From the NCBI GenBank assembly GCA_025210295.1, contig JAOASC010000040.1:52817-116816 (forward strand): 64,000 nucleotides of DNA. The letters run 5' to 3'. The stretch's first letter is position 1. Each line of letters starts with the position of its first letter. Made by a program: the position numbers and the translations under genes. The stretch comes from Flavobacteriales bacterium. Lineage in GTDB: Bacteria > Bacteroidota > Bacteroidia > Flavobacteriales_D > Parvicellaceae. This document shows positions 7,857 through 17,663 of this stretch, piece by piece. The notes beneath the pieces were generated by a model, which made no database searches, was not told the DNA's origin, and saw only the letters and a list, made by a program, of their open reading frames with translations.

Positions 7857-8858
7857 TTATAAATCTGAATAGTTTTGTTTTTTGAGCGCAAAAAATTGCC
7901 ACACAATACTTTTGTTATATACTCCTACCAATTGACTGTACTTTTTTTGAGGTAAAGCCCTACGTTGTTTGTTGAGTTGAGGAATATGTTTGTAATAATG
8001 AAAGTGAGATTTAATAATGCTCCAAATGTTCTTAAATTCTCCCCCAAATAAAAATTTAATACCTGCAATCCCATCTAATACTAAACGAATAAAAATGACA
8101 AGAGGTAAGAAACCGTCATAGTTTTTGTGCAAAGTATACAGACTATTCCTAAAATTAAGATAAGTTTTGAAAGGACTCATATAATCGAGTGTTCCACCTC
8201 CAACATGATAAACAGTACTATTGGGTAGGTATAAAATCTTTTTCCCCGAATTCTTTATTCGCCAACAGAGGTCTATTTCTTCCATGTGTGCAAAATAGTT
8301 CGCATCAAAACCTCCTTGTTCTTTAAAAACGTTTGCTCGAATAAATAAACAAGCACCAGTGGCCCAAAATATTTCAGTAGGAGCATCAAATTGACCTTGA
8401 TCTTGTTCTGTATAATTAAAAATTCTTCCTCTACAAAAAGGATAACCGTATTGGTCCATCATTCCTCCTGCAGCTCCCGCATGTTCAAAATGACTTTTAT
8501 TATTGTATGCCAAAACTTTAGGTTGAGCAGCAGCAATGTCTTGATCTTGTTCAAGAGCATCAATTACAGGCATGATCCAATTATCAGTAACTTCGACATC
8601 AGAGTTTAAGAGAATAAAATAATCTGCTTCTAAAGATTTTAATCCCTCATTATACCCGCCAGCAAACCCATGATTTTCTTTATTAATAACCAGCTGAATT
8701 TTTGGAAAAAACTGCTTTAAGAAAGTTATGGAGTCATCAGTTGAAGCATTGTCAATAACAACAATTTCGGCTTCCTTACTCTTAGAAACAACGGTAGGTA
8801 AAAATTTCTCTAGCCATTGTTTACCATTATAGTTTAATATTGCAACAATTATTTTCAA
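7857..8858 (-). CDS. Family 2 glycosyltransferase
   Basis: A 333-residue GT-A type enzyme. Visible motifs are AILNYNGKQWLEKFLP at the N-terminus, VVIDNASTDDSITFL (nucleotide binding), YFILLNSDVEV with the DxD-like metal site, ATGACLFIRANVF, and HMEEIDLCWRIKNSGKKILY, which carries the probable catalytic Asp/Glu. The layout matches rhamnosyltransferase-like GT2 proteins that build surface polysaccharides or O-antigen. A hydrophobic amphipathic stretch (FLPLVIFIRLVLDGIAG) near residues 255-275 suggests membrane association. No other polysaccharide genes are close, so acceptor and donor are unknown. Confidence 0.9.
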   Translation of the reverse strand: MKIIVAILNYNGKQWLEKFLPTVVSKSKEAEIVVIDNASTDDSITFLKQFFPKIQLVINKENHGFAGGYNEGLKSLEADYFILLNSDVEVTDNWIMPVIDALEQDQDIAAAQPKVLAYNNKSHFEHAGAAGGMMDQYGYPFCRGRIFNYTEQDQGQFDAPTEIFWATGACLFIRANVFKEQGGFDANYFAHMEEIDLCWRIKNSGKKILYLPNSTVYHVGGGTLDYMSPFKTYLNFRNSLYTLHKNYDGFLPLVIFIRLVLDGIAGIKFLFGGEFKNIWSIIKSHFHYYKHIPQLNKQRRALPQKKYSQLVGVYNKSIVWQFFALKKQNYSDL

Positions 8859-9097
8859 GTCACCAAAAATAACATTTACACCCGAAATAGACTAAATAAA
8901 TTGAAAAAAGCTCATGAATAGGTGATTTTATGGAAGTAACGAATCAAATTAGGAGGTAAGCTATGATTTCGTAAAACATTATTAAAGAATGTTTAAACGA
9001 AGATAAAAAAGGGCCTGTTTGTTGAAAACCTTAATAAAAATAGCCTTTTTGTTGGTATCTATTATTGAATTAGAGAAAGCTCTAAATTGAGAATTTC

Positions 9098-9105
9098 TAT
9101 TTTTG
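9098..9105 (+). promoter_or_regulatory. Possible -7 box for prmA
   Basis: TATTTTTG fits TAnnTTTG and lies about 20 bases before the prmA ATG. A properly spaced -33 TTG is not evident, so the call is weak. Confidence 0.35.
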
Positions 9106-9124
9106 TTACGAAGTAAAATTAAAT

Positions 9125-9952
9125 ATGGATTATATTAAAGTTAGTTTTGAACTTGCCCCTGTTTTACCTGCAAGAGAAATCTTATATGCAGAATTAGGTG
9201 AGTTACCTTTTGAATCTTTTGAAGAAACTGATAACGGCATAGAAGCCTATATCCCCGCTCCGAGTTTTAAGGAAGAAATGCTTAAGGATTTAATGATAGA
9301 GCGCCTTCCCAATCAGGGAGTTAAAATAGCTACAGAAACAATAGAACAACAAAATTGGAATGCTGTTTGGGAAAGTAATTTTGAACCAATTGTTGTCAAT
9401 GATCGTTGTGTAATTAGAGCGCCTTTTCACGAGAAAACAGCGGTAGATTATGAGGTCATCATTTCCCCTCAAATGTCTTTTGGAACTGGACACCATGAGA
9501 CTACTTTTTTGATTTCAAATGAGTTATTTCATTTAAACTTAAAGAATAAAAGTTTACTTGATATGGGATGCGGAACAGGTGTTTTAGCAATTATAGGACA
9601 TTTATTAGGGGCGCATCCAATTGAGGCAATTGATATCGAAGAATGGGCTTATGAAAATACCAAAGAGAATAACACCTTAAATAAGGTGGAGGGGATGACA
9701 GTTTTACATGGAGATGCTGCATTATTAGAAAATAAGAATTTTGATGTGATTTTAGCAAATATTAATCGAAATATCTTACTCAATGATATGACTACTTATG
9801 CAAATTGTTTAAATAAAGGAGGAAAGATCTTGTTCAGTGGTTTCTATGAAACAGATGTCCCTACAATAAAGGCCTCGGCAGAAGAAAATGGTTTAATTTT
9901 TGAGAAAATAGAAGTAAAGAATAATTGGGCAATGGCGTTATTCACTAAATAA
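9125..9952 (+). CDS. prmA: Ribosomal protein L11 methyltransferase
   Basis: A 275-residue class I SAM-dependent methyltransferase. The N-terminal domain binds L11 (MDYIKVSFELAPVLPAREILYAEL...). The linker WNAVWESNFEPIVV and ISPQMSFGTGHHETTFLI are diagnostic of PrmA. Motif I, LLDMGCGTGVLAI, is at about residues 148-160, and motif IV is ILANINRNILL. PrmA trimethylates ribosomal protein L11 in the cytoplasm. The next gene starts 11 bases after the stop, so the pair is probably one transcript, although the partner is an exported protein with no obvious link to translation. Confidence 0.95.
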   Translation: MDYIKVSFELAPVLPAREILYAELGELPFESFEETDNGIEAYIPAPSFKEEMLKDLMIERLPNQGVKIATETIEQQNWNAVWESNFEPIVVNDRCVIRAPFHEKTAVDYEVIISPQMSFGTGHHETTFLISNELFHLNLKNKSLLDMGCGTGVLAIIGHLLGAHPIEAIDIEEWAYENTKENNTLNKVEGMTVLHGDAALLENKNFDVILANINRNILLNDMTTYANCLNKGGKILFSGFYETDVPTIKASAEENGLIFEKIEVKNNWAMALFTK

Positions 9953-9963
9953 AATAGAACAAC

Positions 9964-12900
9964 ATGAAAATGAAGATCATTATAATACTAGCTTTAGTAT
10001 TGTCAATTTTTACAAGTTATGGGCAAACTTTTAGCTCAGACTCTGTAAAGTTTTATAAGGAAGTTTCTTCTTATTTGAATAGTATTTCAAAAGTAAAATC
10101 TAAAGACTTTTTGAAAGAATTTGAAGACTCGTGGTATGGTGGGAATTTTACACCTTCTCAACGTACAGAAGTGTATGCTACTTCTAATCTTATTGTAGCT
10201 AAAAAGTTAAAGCCATTTCCAGATTTTTCAAATTATCTAGATGCTATTATGAATTTTGGACAATCAGGAAAGTCAATCGATGAATTTAAAAAATGGCATG
10301 AGACCTTAAATAAGGTACTAGAGGGTAGGAATAAGAAGAAAATGCAATCTTACATAAAAACAAGTAAAGAATTGTTTGAAAATAACACCATCTATAGCTC
10401 TTCTTCTACCGTATGGAGAGCTAGTAATAACAACTATCATTTTGTCTATGATAAGGATCCATATATTGTATTTGATGAGATGGATTTAAAATGTTATTCT
10501 AAAAGAGATAGTAGTGTATTATACAAAACTAAAGGAACTTTTTATCCCGTTACATCAAAATGGATAGGTGTTGGAGGTAAATTAACATGGGAAAGAGCTG
10601 CTTTGTCCAAAGACACTGTATATGCTTTATTGAATGACTATGAAATAGGGATGAAAAGTGCTGGTTTTACAGTTGATTCAGTAGATTTTTATAGCAACTA
10701 TTTCGACAAACCTCTTAAGGGGAAATTATATGAAAAAGTTTTGGCCAATAGGGGAGCAGATAAAGTGGCGTATCCAAAGTTTGAATCCTACAGTAAACGT
10801 TTATTGATTAAAGATATATTTCCTTCGATTGATTATGATGGAGGGTTTACACTTACTGGACAAAACTTACAAGGTTTAGGAACAATAGATAACTTATCTC
10901 GACTTATTTTTTATAAAGATGGACAAGTATTTTGCAAGACAGAAGCATTGAGCTTTGTTATTAATGCTTCTGAGATTAGTTCAGAGAAAGCGAGTGTTAG
11001 TTTTTATATAGAAACGGATTCGATTACTCATCCAGGTTTAGAGTTTAAATACACTAATAAAGATCAAAAACTAACCTTAATTAGAGGAGGGCAAGGGTTA
11101 GGATTGTCTCCATTTTATAATAGTTATCATCAATTTGAAATGTTTTTCGAAGCTTTGTATTGGAAAGTTGGAGATCCTGTGATGAGTTTTGGAGCATTGT
11201 TCGGTAGTTCTGATAGCTCTGCCTATTTCAATTCATTCGACTATTTTGATAGAAATGTTTACGAAAGACTAACTGGAGGTGGGGTAAATCCTTTGGTGAA
11301 AATTAAACAATATGCTCAAAAAATAGCGTCTAAGGAACTGGATTTAGCTGGTTTGGCGACTTATATGGGAAAAACAAAACAGACAGCTGAGCTAGATTTA
11401 TACAAATTAACGACAATGGGGTTCTTAACTTATGATAAAGAGCGAGAGCAAATATTCGTTAAAGATAAACTCTATCATTATATTGATGCTAGGAAGAAGA
11501 AATCAGATTACGATGCTGTAGTCATTGCTTCACAGGCAAGGACCAATGCAATCTTGAACCTTACGTCGAATGATTTGAAGATTAATGGAGTCAAAAAATT
11601 TACCTTAAGTCAAGCGCAATTTGTTAAAGTATATCCAGATAATAAAACTGTCACAGTAAAGAAGAATCGTGATATGGAATTTAGCGGGATTTTAAATGCT
11701 GGTAGAACAGAGTATTTTGGAAACCTCTATAAGTTCTCTTATGATGACTTCAAAGTGGATCTTTTGGAGTGTGACTCTATGCGTTTAAGGGTGTATAATA
11801 GAAGTAAGAACGGCCCACCACAGTTGAGGTTAGGATCAACAATAGAAGGGGTGAGAGGAGAAGTGTTACTTGATGACCCTAACAATAAATCAGGAATTGA
11901 TACTTCAATTACCGATTATCCTAAAATTAATTGTACGAAAAAGACGTTTGTTTTTTATGACAGAAAGTCTATTCAAAAAGGAGCCTATAATAGAGATAAG
12001 TTTAAGTTTATATTAGAGCCATTTTCGATGGATAGTTTGGATAATTTCTCTAGAGTAGGAGTAGAATTTGATGGTGAGTTTATTTCTGCAGGAATCTTTC
12101 CAAAGTTTGATGAAACATTAAAAATTCAAAAAGATAACTCCTTAGGATTTGTAAGAAAAACACCTAAAGATGGTTATGGTATATATGGTGATAAAGCCAA
12201 TTATGACAATGAAATAAGGTTAAGTAATAAAGGTTTACAAGGTAGTGGTGAAATTGATTTCTTGACTTCTCATGCAGAATCTAATGAAATTACTTTTTTA
12301 CCTGATTCTTTAACAGCTGTAGCTCAAACTTATCATAATAAGCAACAAGCGTCTAATCCTGAAACTCCTTTGGTTAAAGGGACAGACTGTGGGATTACTT
12401 ATATTCCTAAAAAGAAAGTGCTTTATGCCTATAGTATTGATAGTGATTTAGAGTTCTTAAAAGATGGTGAAGCAACACTAGAAGGACGTTTATCATTAAC
12501 TCCTGAAGGTATGACAGGTAATGGTTTTATGTATTTTGGAAATGGAGTCATGTTCTCGTATAATTATAAATATAAACAACGAGTGATTGATGCAGATACC
12601 TCCGCATTTAAGATTCGATCTGAGCTGGAGGGAGAAATGGCTATCAAAACTGAGAATGTAAGAGGGCATGTTGATTTTGATGCTCGTAGAGCAGAGTTTA
12701 GCTCTAACTCAGGTAACTCGAATATCGAATTTCCAGAAACACAATATTTATGTTACATGGATAAGTTTATTTGGTTAATGGATGAAGATGGAATTGAGCT
12801 TGAGAAAAAGAAAAGACAAAACATCTCTATTGATAGTGATTTAGATATTACTGAGTCTAACTTCTATTCAACGAACCCTAAACAGGATTCATTAAACTTT

Positions 12901-14370
12901 GCCTCATCTAAGGCTAGATACGATATCAAAAAGAAAAAATTAGTTTGCTCAAATGTTGATTATATTACTGTTGCTGATGCAAGAATTTTCCCAGATAGTG
13001 GGGAAGTAGTGATCCGAAAGAAAGCAAAAATGGATCAATTAGAAAACGCAAAAATTTTGGCAAACTATGTTACTAAGTACCATAATATATCAGAAGCCAG
13101 TGTTGAAATTACTGCATTAAAAGCCTATAAAGCTTCAGGATATTATGATTATATAGATATCAATAAAAAAGTTCAGAAAATTTATATGGACAAAATTCAA
13201 CCTGATACTACTTTCCAGACAACAGGTAAAGGAAAAATCAGTGATAAAGTGAAGTTCTTTATGAGTCCTCATTTTGAATTTAATGGAGAAGTTGAAATGT
13301 TAGCATCATTAAAACCTTTGAATTTTAATGGGGAAACCAGAATTAATCATGAATGTGCTATCGATCAAAACTGGATGAGCTTTGAGGCTCCAATTGACCC
13401 TGAAGATGTTATGATTCCAATTAAAGAAGAGATGACTGATAATAGTGGAAATAGTATTGGTGCTGGTTTGGTGATGAATAGTGATTCAATTGGGATATAC
13501 TCTACATTCTTGTCTAATAAAGTAAAGAAATCACATGTTGATGTCATTACAGCTAGTGGATTTTTAAAATACGATGAAAAAGCTAAAGAGTATCAAATCT
13601 CAAATACAGAGAAGTTAAAAGAAAGAACACTTCCAGGAAACTTCATTGCATTGAATACAGAAAGTTGTGAGATGGAAGGAAGCGGTAAGTTTGATTTTGG
13701 TGTAAACTTAAGTCAATTTAGATTAACACCTGTAGGGCAAATTAATTATAACCCGCAGACTAAAAAAATTGATGTTAAGTCAGCAATAGCATTTGACTTT
13801 CCTTTTAATAGTGATGCTTTAGATAAAATGGCTAAACACATTGTTGAGTATCCAGATATAGAACCTGTTGATTTGAATAATGCAATGTATGAGCAATCAT
13901 TAAGAGAAACAGTTGGCTTAGTAAAGTCTGACAAAGCAATCTCTGATTTAAGTATCCACGGAAAAATTAAGAAAATGCCAGATGAGTTGAACGTTCCAAT
14001 GTATCTAGCAAATGTTGATTTTGCATGGGATCCTTCTCAAAATGCATACGTTTCTAGTGGCAAAATAGGTTTAGCAAACTTATTCAAAAAACAAGTGTTT
14101 AAACAGTTAGATGGAAAAGTGGTGATCCATAAAAGAAAAACTGGAGATGAAATTAGTATCTATTTACAATTAGATGAAAATAATTTCTATTACTTCAATT
14201 ATAAACGTGGTTTAATGCAGGCATATTCGACAAATACTGATTTTAATACTGTTATTGAAGAAACGAAAAAAGATAAAACTAAATTCAAAGGGAAGAAAGA
14301 TGAAGAAGATTATCAATATATGCTTTCTACCAAAACTAAAGCAATAGGTTTTAGAAGAAAGTTTCAGTAG
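9964..14370 (+). CDS. Large exported beta-rich protein of unknown function
   Basis: A 1468-residue protein beginning with a signal peptide (IIIILALVLSIFTSYGQ). No family recognised. Residues about 20-130 are helical. From about 130 to the end the chain is dominated by short strand-like units that recur with variation, such as LQGLGTIDNLSRLIFY, LQGSGEIDFLTSHAE, MTGNGFMYFGNGVMFSY and VRGHVDFDARRAEFSS. This L-x-G-x-G-x-hydrophobic rhythm suggests a long series of beta sandwiches or a beta-groove. A short segment near residue 470-520 (LDLYKLTTMGFLTYDKEREQIFV) resembles a winged helix. No T9SS sorting domain, transmembrane anchor or lipobox was found, so it is probably periplasmic. It follows prmA by 11 bases and ends at a strong terminator. 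Confidence 0.85.
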   Translation: MKMKIIIILALVLSIFTSYGQTFSSDSVKFYKEVSSYLNSISKVKSKDFLKEFEDSWYGGNFTPSQRTEVYATSNLIVAKKLKPFPDFSNYLDAIMNFGQSGKSIDEFKKWHETLNKVLEGRNKKKMQSYIKTSKELFENNTIYSSSSTVWRASNNNYHFVYDKDPYIVFDEMDLKCYSKRDSSVLYKTKGTFYPVTSKWIGVGGKLTWERAALSKDTVYALLNDYEIGMKSAGFTVDSVDFYSNYFDKPLKGKLYEKVLANRGADKVAYPKFESYSKRLLIKDIFPSIDYDGGFTLTGQNLQGLGTIDNLSRLIFYKDGQVFCKTEALSFVINASEISSEKASVSFYIETDSITHPGLEFKYTNKDQKLTLIRGGQGLGLSPFYNSYHQFEMFFEALYWKVGDPVMSFGALFGSSDSSAYFNSFDYFDRNVYERLTGGGVNPLVKIKQYAQKIASKELDLAGLATYMGKTKQTAELDLYKLTTMGFLTYDKEREQIFVKDKLYHYIDARKKKSDYDAVVIASQARTNAILNLTSNDLKINGVKKFTLSQAQFVKVYPDNKTVTVKKNRDMEFSGILNAGRTEYFGNLYKFSYDDFKVDLLECDSMRLRVYNRSKNGPPQLRLGSTIEGVRGEVLLDDPNNKSGIDTSITDYPKINCTKKTFVFYDRKSIQKGAYNRDKFKFILEPFSMDSLDNFSRVGVEFDGEFISAGIFPKFDETLKIQKDNSLGFVRKTPKDGYGIYGDKANYDNEIRLSNKGLQGSGEIDFLTSHAESNEITFLPDSLTAVAQTYHNKQQASNPETPLVKGTDCGITYIPKKKVLYAYSIDSDLEFLKDGEATLEGRLSLTPEGMTGNGFMYFGNGVMFSYNYKYKQRVIDADTSAFKIRSELEGEMAIKTENVRGHVDFDARRAEFSSNSGNSNIEFPETQYLCYMDKFIWLMDEDGIELEKKKRQNISIDSDLDITESNFYSTNPKQDSLNFASSKARYDIKKKKLVCSNVDYITVADARIFPDSGEVVIRKKAKMDQLENAKILANYVTKYHNISEASVEITALKAYKASGYYDYIDINKKVQKIYMDKIQPDTTFQTTGKGKISDKVKFFMSPHFEFNGEVEMLASLKPLNFNGETRINHECAIDQNWMSFEAPIDPEDVMIPIKEEMTDNSGNSIGAGLVMNSDSIGIYSTFLSNKVKKSHVDVITASGFLKYDEKAKEYQISNTEKLKERTLPGNFIALNTESCEMEGSGKFDFGVNLSQFRLTPVGQINYNPQTKKIDVKSAIAFDFPFNSDALDKMAKHIVEYPDIEPVDLNNAMYEQSLRETVGLVKSDKAISDLSIHGKIKKMPDELNVPMYLANVDFAWDPSQNAYVSSGKIGLANLFKKQVFKQLDGKVVIHKRKTGDEISIYLQLDENNFYYFNYKRGLMQAYSTNTDFNTVIEETKKDKTKFKGKKDEEDYQYMLSTKTKAIGFRRKFQ

Positions 14371-14391
14371 GAATAAATGAGAGTTATTAAT

Positions 14392-14428
14392 AAAAAAGAG
14401 CAGTTTGTATCACATTCTGCTCTTTTTT
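14392..14428 (+). terminator. Rho-independent terminator after the 1468-residue gene
   Basis: A perfect 12-bp stem (14392-14403 with 14417-14428, core AGAGCAG/CTGCTCT) with a 13-nt loop; the right arm ends in six T. Confidence 0.85.
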
Positions 14429-14463
14429 ATTTGATGATAGTTTTGCGTACTTTTTACCGTTGA

Positions 14464-14723
14464 TTATTGCATAAATCGATCTTTTTTAGAGTTAGGAATG
14501 TAAAAGTTATAAGCAGGTTTTCTCATTAATGGTTTAATTCCTAATTCAGCTCTTTAAACTGTTGAGTCAATTCTTTATTATTAGAATAGCATGATATGTT
14601 TAATCCGTTTTTAGGAGCAGAAATTATAGAATGATGAGCTAAAAAATAATCAAAAAACCAATGCTCTTCAATGAAGCCTAACACTGTTTTATTCTAAAAA
14701 TATTCAAAAGAGAAGTAGGGCAT
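14464..14723 (-). pseudogene. Decayed small gene of unknown family
   Basis: Between the subtilase stop and the terminator, the minus strand reads ATG (14723) MPYFSFEYF, an in-frame TAG, then NKTVLGFIEEHWFFDYF, LAHHSIISAPKNGLNI and SCYSNNKELTQQFKEL before a stop at 14541. A +2 shift at that point restores sense (ELGIKPLMRKPAYNFYIPNS, KKDRFMQ) to a stop at 14464. The composition is protein-like on both sides of the shift, and the two breaks (amber codon and frameshift) explain why no long frame is called. The ancestral product would be about 85 residues, soluble and acidic-aromatic; I do not recognise it. Confidence 0.5.
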
Positions 14724-14725
14724 TA

Positions 14726-16393
14726 TTAGATTTTAATAAATTTAATAACCTCAGATTCATTATTCTCAAATGTTACTGTGATGTAATAGGTGCCAGCTTT
14801 CCAATTCTCAGTAAAGTTAATTGTAGCTAGGTTTTGACCTATTTCTATACTTTGATTAATTGATTGTACAGGTTGTCCTAAATAGTTGGTTACAGTTAAT
14901 TTAGCTTGTTGTGCTACATTACTATTTATCAAAAGAGTTATTTGGTTGGTGAATGGGTTTGGGTAAGCATCAAGTACACTATTTCTAGGGGCTGAATATT
15001 GTATTCCAGCTGCTTTACTATAAGCCTCATAAAAATTAGGAATTCCATAACCGATTAAAGAATCAGGAGCAAGATATTGACTGGAGCTTTCTTCAATTAA
15101 TTGTTTGAGATCCATGTTAGAATACTGAGGTAAACCTTGCCATAAACATGCAGCCATACCTGCTGTCATAGGGGCGCTAAAAGAAGTTCCGCTACCACGT
15201 TCTATATTGCTAGACCATGGTGAAATATAATAGGTATCCCAACCTACAGATGCAATATTGGGTTTTACATCTCCATCGGAAGATGGGCCAACGCTACTAA
15301 AACCTCCTCGGTTTCCATTTTCATTAACAGCAGCAATAGTCAACACACTATCAGCATCAGCAGGAGTAGAAATGTATTTCCAATCAGATTCACCATTGTT
15401 TCCTGCACTTGTTACCAATAGTATTCCTTTGCTAGCTGCAATATCAGATGCTATAGCTATTCTGGTTGTGTTTCCATCTAAATCAGCATACGTATGATTT
15501 TGGGTTGAATCGTCAAAACGTGTATAGCCTAGTGACGTGTTGATAATATCCACACCAGCAGAGTCTGCATATTCTGCTGCTGCAACCCAGTTGTCTTCTT
15601 CAACAATTAATTCGCTGTTAGCATCTTCAGTTCTGAGTAAATGAAAACTAGCTTGAGGGGCGCTACCATAATATTCTCCAGGAATATTTCCTGCTATAAT
15701 AGATAAAACGGCAGCACCATGTTGATGATCTTCGTATACATTATCATCATGATCAACAAAATCTTTAATACTTAAAATTCGATGATCAGAAAATAGGTGC
15801 TCTAGCCCTCTCATGTTGTCAACATTTAAAAAGCCTGCATCAATAACAGCAATATGTATTCCTTGACCTTTAAAACCAAATTCATGGAGCCGTTGAGCTT
15901 GATGTAAATTCAATTGTTGATAGGTTGCTCCGTAGGGATAATGTTCCAAGTTATGACTAGATAGGTAAGCCTGTTTGTTGGTATTAAAAGGAAGTGCAAC
16001 CTCCTCCTCGTATGTTATTGGGAGGTACTGAACATTTCTAATGTGTTCAATAAAGGAAATATTATTTAGAAGATTGATATGGTTAGAGTCATTGGTACTG
16101 ATGGTAATAGCATTCAACCATTTTGATTGATTTTGCAAATAAAAATTTCCACTATTTAAAATGGAGTCAATATAAGTTTGATTGACAGGAAGATCATTGA
16201 ATAGAATAGGAATGTTTTGTTTAGTACGTCTTAAAATAGCTCGTTCAGAAAGAAATTCTTCAGGGAAATTAATAGAGTAGGGACTATTGTTTTTGTCTGT
16301 GAATTGAACCCAAAATTTGATGGTGTCATTTTGGGCCATACTAAGAAGAGGTAGGTAGAAAACAAGAAGAAAAAGTAAAACTTTATTGACCAT
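14726..16393 (-). CDS. T9SS-secreted subtilisin-like serine protease (S8)
   Basis: A 555-residue secreted protease. Signal peptide (VLLFLLVFYLPLLSMAQ), an inhibitor-like prodomain to about residue 150, then the S8 catalytic domain with Asp in IHIAVIDAGF, His in HQHGAAVLSIIAG, oxyanion Asn in LVTSAGNNGESD and nucleophile Ser in GSGTSFSAPMTAGMAACLW. From about residue 475 the chain is a type A T9SS sorting domain: DAYPNPFTNQITL...NYLGQPVQ...KAGTYYITV...VIKFIKI. It should therefore be exported by SecYEG, cross the outer membrane through the type IX system and be released or attached to the surface. Its start overlaps the end of the upstream lipoprotein gene by 11 bases, which implies translational coupling. 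The substrate is unknown. Confidence 0.93.
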   Translation of the reverse strand: MVNKVLLFLLVFYLPLLSMAQNDTIKFWVQFTDKNNSPYSINFPEEFLSERAILRRTKQNIPILFNDLPVNQTYIDSILNSGNFYLQNQSKWLNAITISTNDSNHINLLNNISFIEHIRNVQYLPITYEEEVALPFNTNKQAYLSSHNLEHYPYGATYQQLNLHQAQRLHEFGFKGQGIHIAVIDAGFLNVDNMRGLEHLFSDHRILSIKDFVDHDDNVYEDHQHGAAVLSIIAGNIPGEYYGSAPQASFHLLRTEDANSELIVEEDNWVAAAEYADSAGVDIINTSLGYTRFDDSTQNHTYADLDGNTTRIAIASDIAASKGILLVTSAGNNGESDWKYISTPADADSVLTIAAVNENGNRGGFSSVGPSSDGDVKPNIASVGWDTYYISPWSSNIERGSGTSFSAPMTAGMAACLWQGLPQYSNMDLKQLIEESSSQYLAPDSLIGYGIPNFYEAYSKAAGIQYSAPRNSVLDAYPNPFTNQITLLINSNVAQQAKLTVTNYLGQPVQSINQSIEIGQNLATINFTENWKAGTYYITVTFENNESEVIKFIKI

Positions 16394-17048
16394 GATTGAT
16401 GAGTTTCATTTCAAGTTCAGTTCCCTCATTAATGTCAGTAACATCAAAGAAATTAATCGATAAATCTTTATCAGACTTATAAATTAATCCGACATCTTTG
16501 GCATATACTTCTTTGGCTTTTTGGTACTCAATAGCATTTACATTGTCTTGTTGAACCACTATGACCGTAGAATCAAAGTTTATATTATTTATACTATAAG
16601 GGTTATGAATACTATCATATTTGTAAGACAATTCGGCTTCAGAATTATAGGCATTACCATTCCATATTTGTCCTCCTTTTACAGGAAAAATAAGTTTAGT
16701 GTATTTTACATTTTCTTCTGTTTGTTGGTAGGCTGAAGCTGTTTTTTTGCTAGTCCATACATCTTTAATTTCCCAATTTTCGGTTGTTGAAGTTCTCCAA
16801 TAACGTTCCAATCGATAGGTGGTAGCATCTAGTTGTTCTGTAATGATTTCTTTAAGAAAATACTGAGTGGTATCATGCGCTCCTGTAGTGGAATGTGAGA
16901 TTTCAGTCACTTTATATTCATTCCATTGCCCCAATTCTGTAGGAATATAGTTATAATGAAAGTTAATGGTAGCAGGAACATCTTTCTTCTTACAACCAAT
17001 AAAGAGAAGTGCAATGAGGAGCGTTATGATAAATCTATATGTAAACAT
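16383..17048 (-). CDS. Lipoprotein of unknown function, coupled to the subtilase
   Basis: A 221-residue lipoprotein with lipobox LLFIGC at about residues 14-19 followed by KKKD. The mature domain is beta-rich (YKVTEISHSTTGAHDTTQYFLKE; YRLERYWRTSTTENWEIKD; KLIFPVKGGQIWNGNAYN; EVYAKDVGLIYKSDK) and resembles the periplasmic single-domain lipoproteins of Bacteroidota that often sit beside secreted enzymes. The 11-base overlap with the subtilase start shows the two are translated from one message. It could help handle or anchor the protease, but nothing in the sequence proves this. Confidence 0.8.
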   Translation of the reverse strand: MFTYRFIITLLIALLFIGCKKKDVPATINFHYNYIPTELGQWNEYKVTEISHSTTGAHDTTQYFLKEIITEQLDATTYRLERYWRTSTTENWEIKDVWTSKKTASAYQQTEENVKYTKLIFPVKGGQIWNGNAYNSEAELSYKYDSIHNPYSINNINFDSTVIVVQQDNVNAIEYQKAKEVYAKDVGLIYKSDKDLSINFFDVTDINEGTELEMKLINHGQ

Positions 17049-17133
17049 TAAAAATGTTGTCTAGTAAAGTTAACGAAAAAATATCAAAATATTGTGACTA
17101 AGTATACTCTTTTATCACTTGGGTAAATGATCT

Positions 17134-17649
17134 TCAAGGCTTATACCAACTGGCGTATTTGACATAATTATTTGCAACACGTTCAATTTCTCCCTCCAAT
17201 AAGTGCTGTCCCACAGGTTTTATTTTTTTGGCTGGAATACCAGCATAGATATAGCCGGGTTCTGTAATCGTTCCTTGTGTTAAGATCGCTCCAGCTGCTA
17301 CAATCACATGTTCGTTAACAATACAGCCGTCCATAACGATTGCTCCCATTCCTATGAGAACATTATCTTTAATCGTGCAGCCATGTACAATGGCTTTGTG
17401 TCCAATAGAAACATTATTTCCAATAGTTGTAGCAAATTTATTATAAGTACAATGGATAATAGCTCCATCTTGGACATTGACTTTATTTCCTAATTGGATA
17501 GTATTGACATCAGCTCTAACCACACTGTTGAACCAAAAACTACAATCGTCACCAGTTGTTAAGGCTCCAATTAGAGTCGCATTTTCTGCGATATAATTAT
17601 TTTTTCCGAATAGGGGAGTATGATTTCTAACGGTCTTAATTAAGGGCAT
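17134..17649 (-). CDS. Gamma-class carbonic-anhydrase-like protein (left-handed beta helix)
   Basis: A 171-residue hexapeptide-repeat protein (IAENATLIGALTTGDDCSFW, VRADVNTIQLGNKVNVQDGA, IGNNVSIGHKAIVHGC, VLIGMGAIVMDGCIV, HVIVAAGAIL) with a short C-terminal helix. The three histidines that bind metal in gamma carbonic anhydrases are visible: one in AIIHC and two in IGHKAIVHGC. The family contains true CO2 hydratases and many homologues with other or no known activity (PaaY, YrdA), so metal binding is likely but hydratase activity is unproven. It lies 14 bases downstream of the MORN-repeat gene on the same strand. Confidence 0.9.
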   Translation of the reverse strand: MPLIKTVRNHTPLFGKNNYIAENATLIGALTTGDDCSFWFNSVVRADVNTIQLGNKVNVQDGAIIHCTYNKFATTIGNNVSIGHKAIVHGCTIKDNVLIGMGAIVMDGCIVNEHVIVAAGAILTQGTITEPGYIYAGIPAKKIKPVGQHLLEGEIERVANNYVKYASWYKP

Positions 17650-17663
17650 AAATCCGTTAGGTT

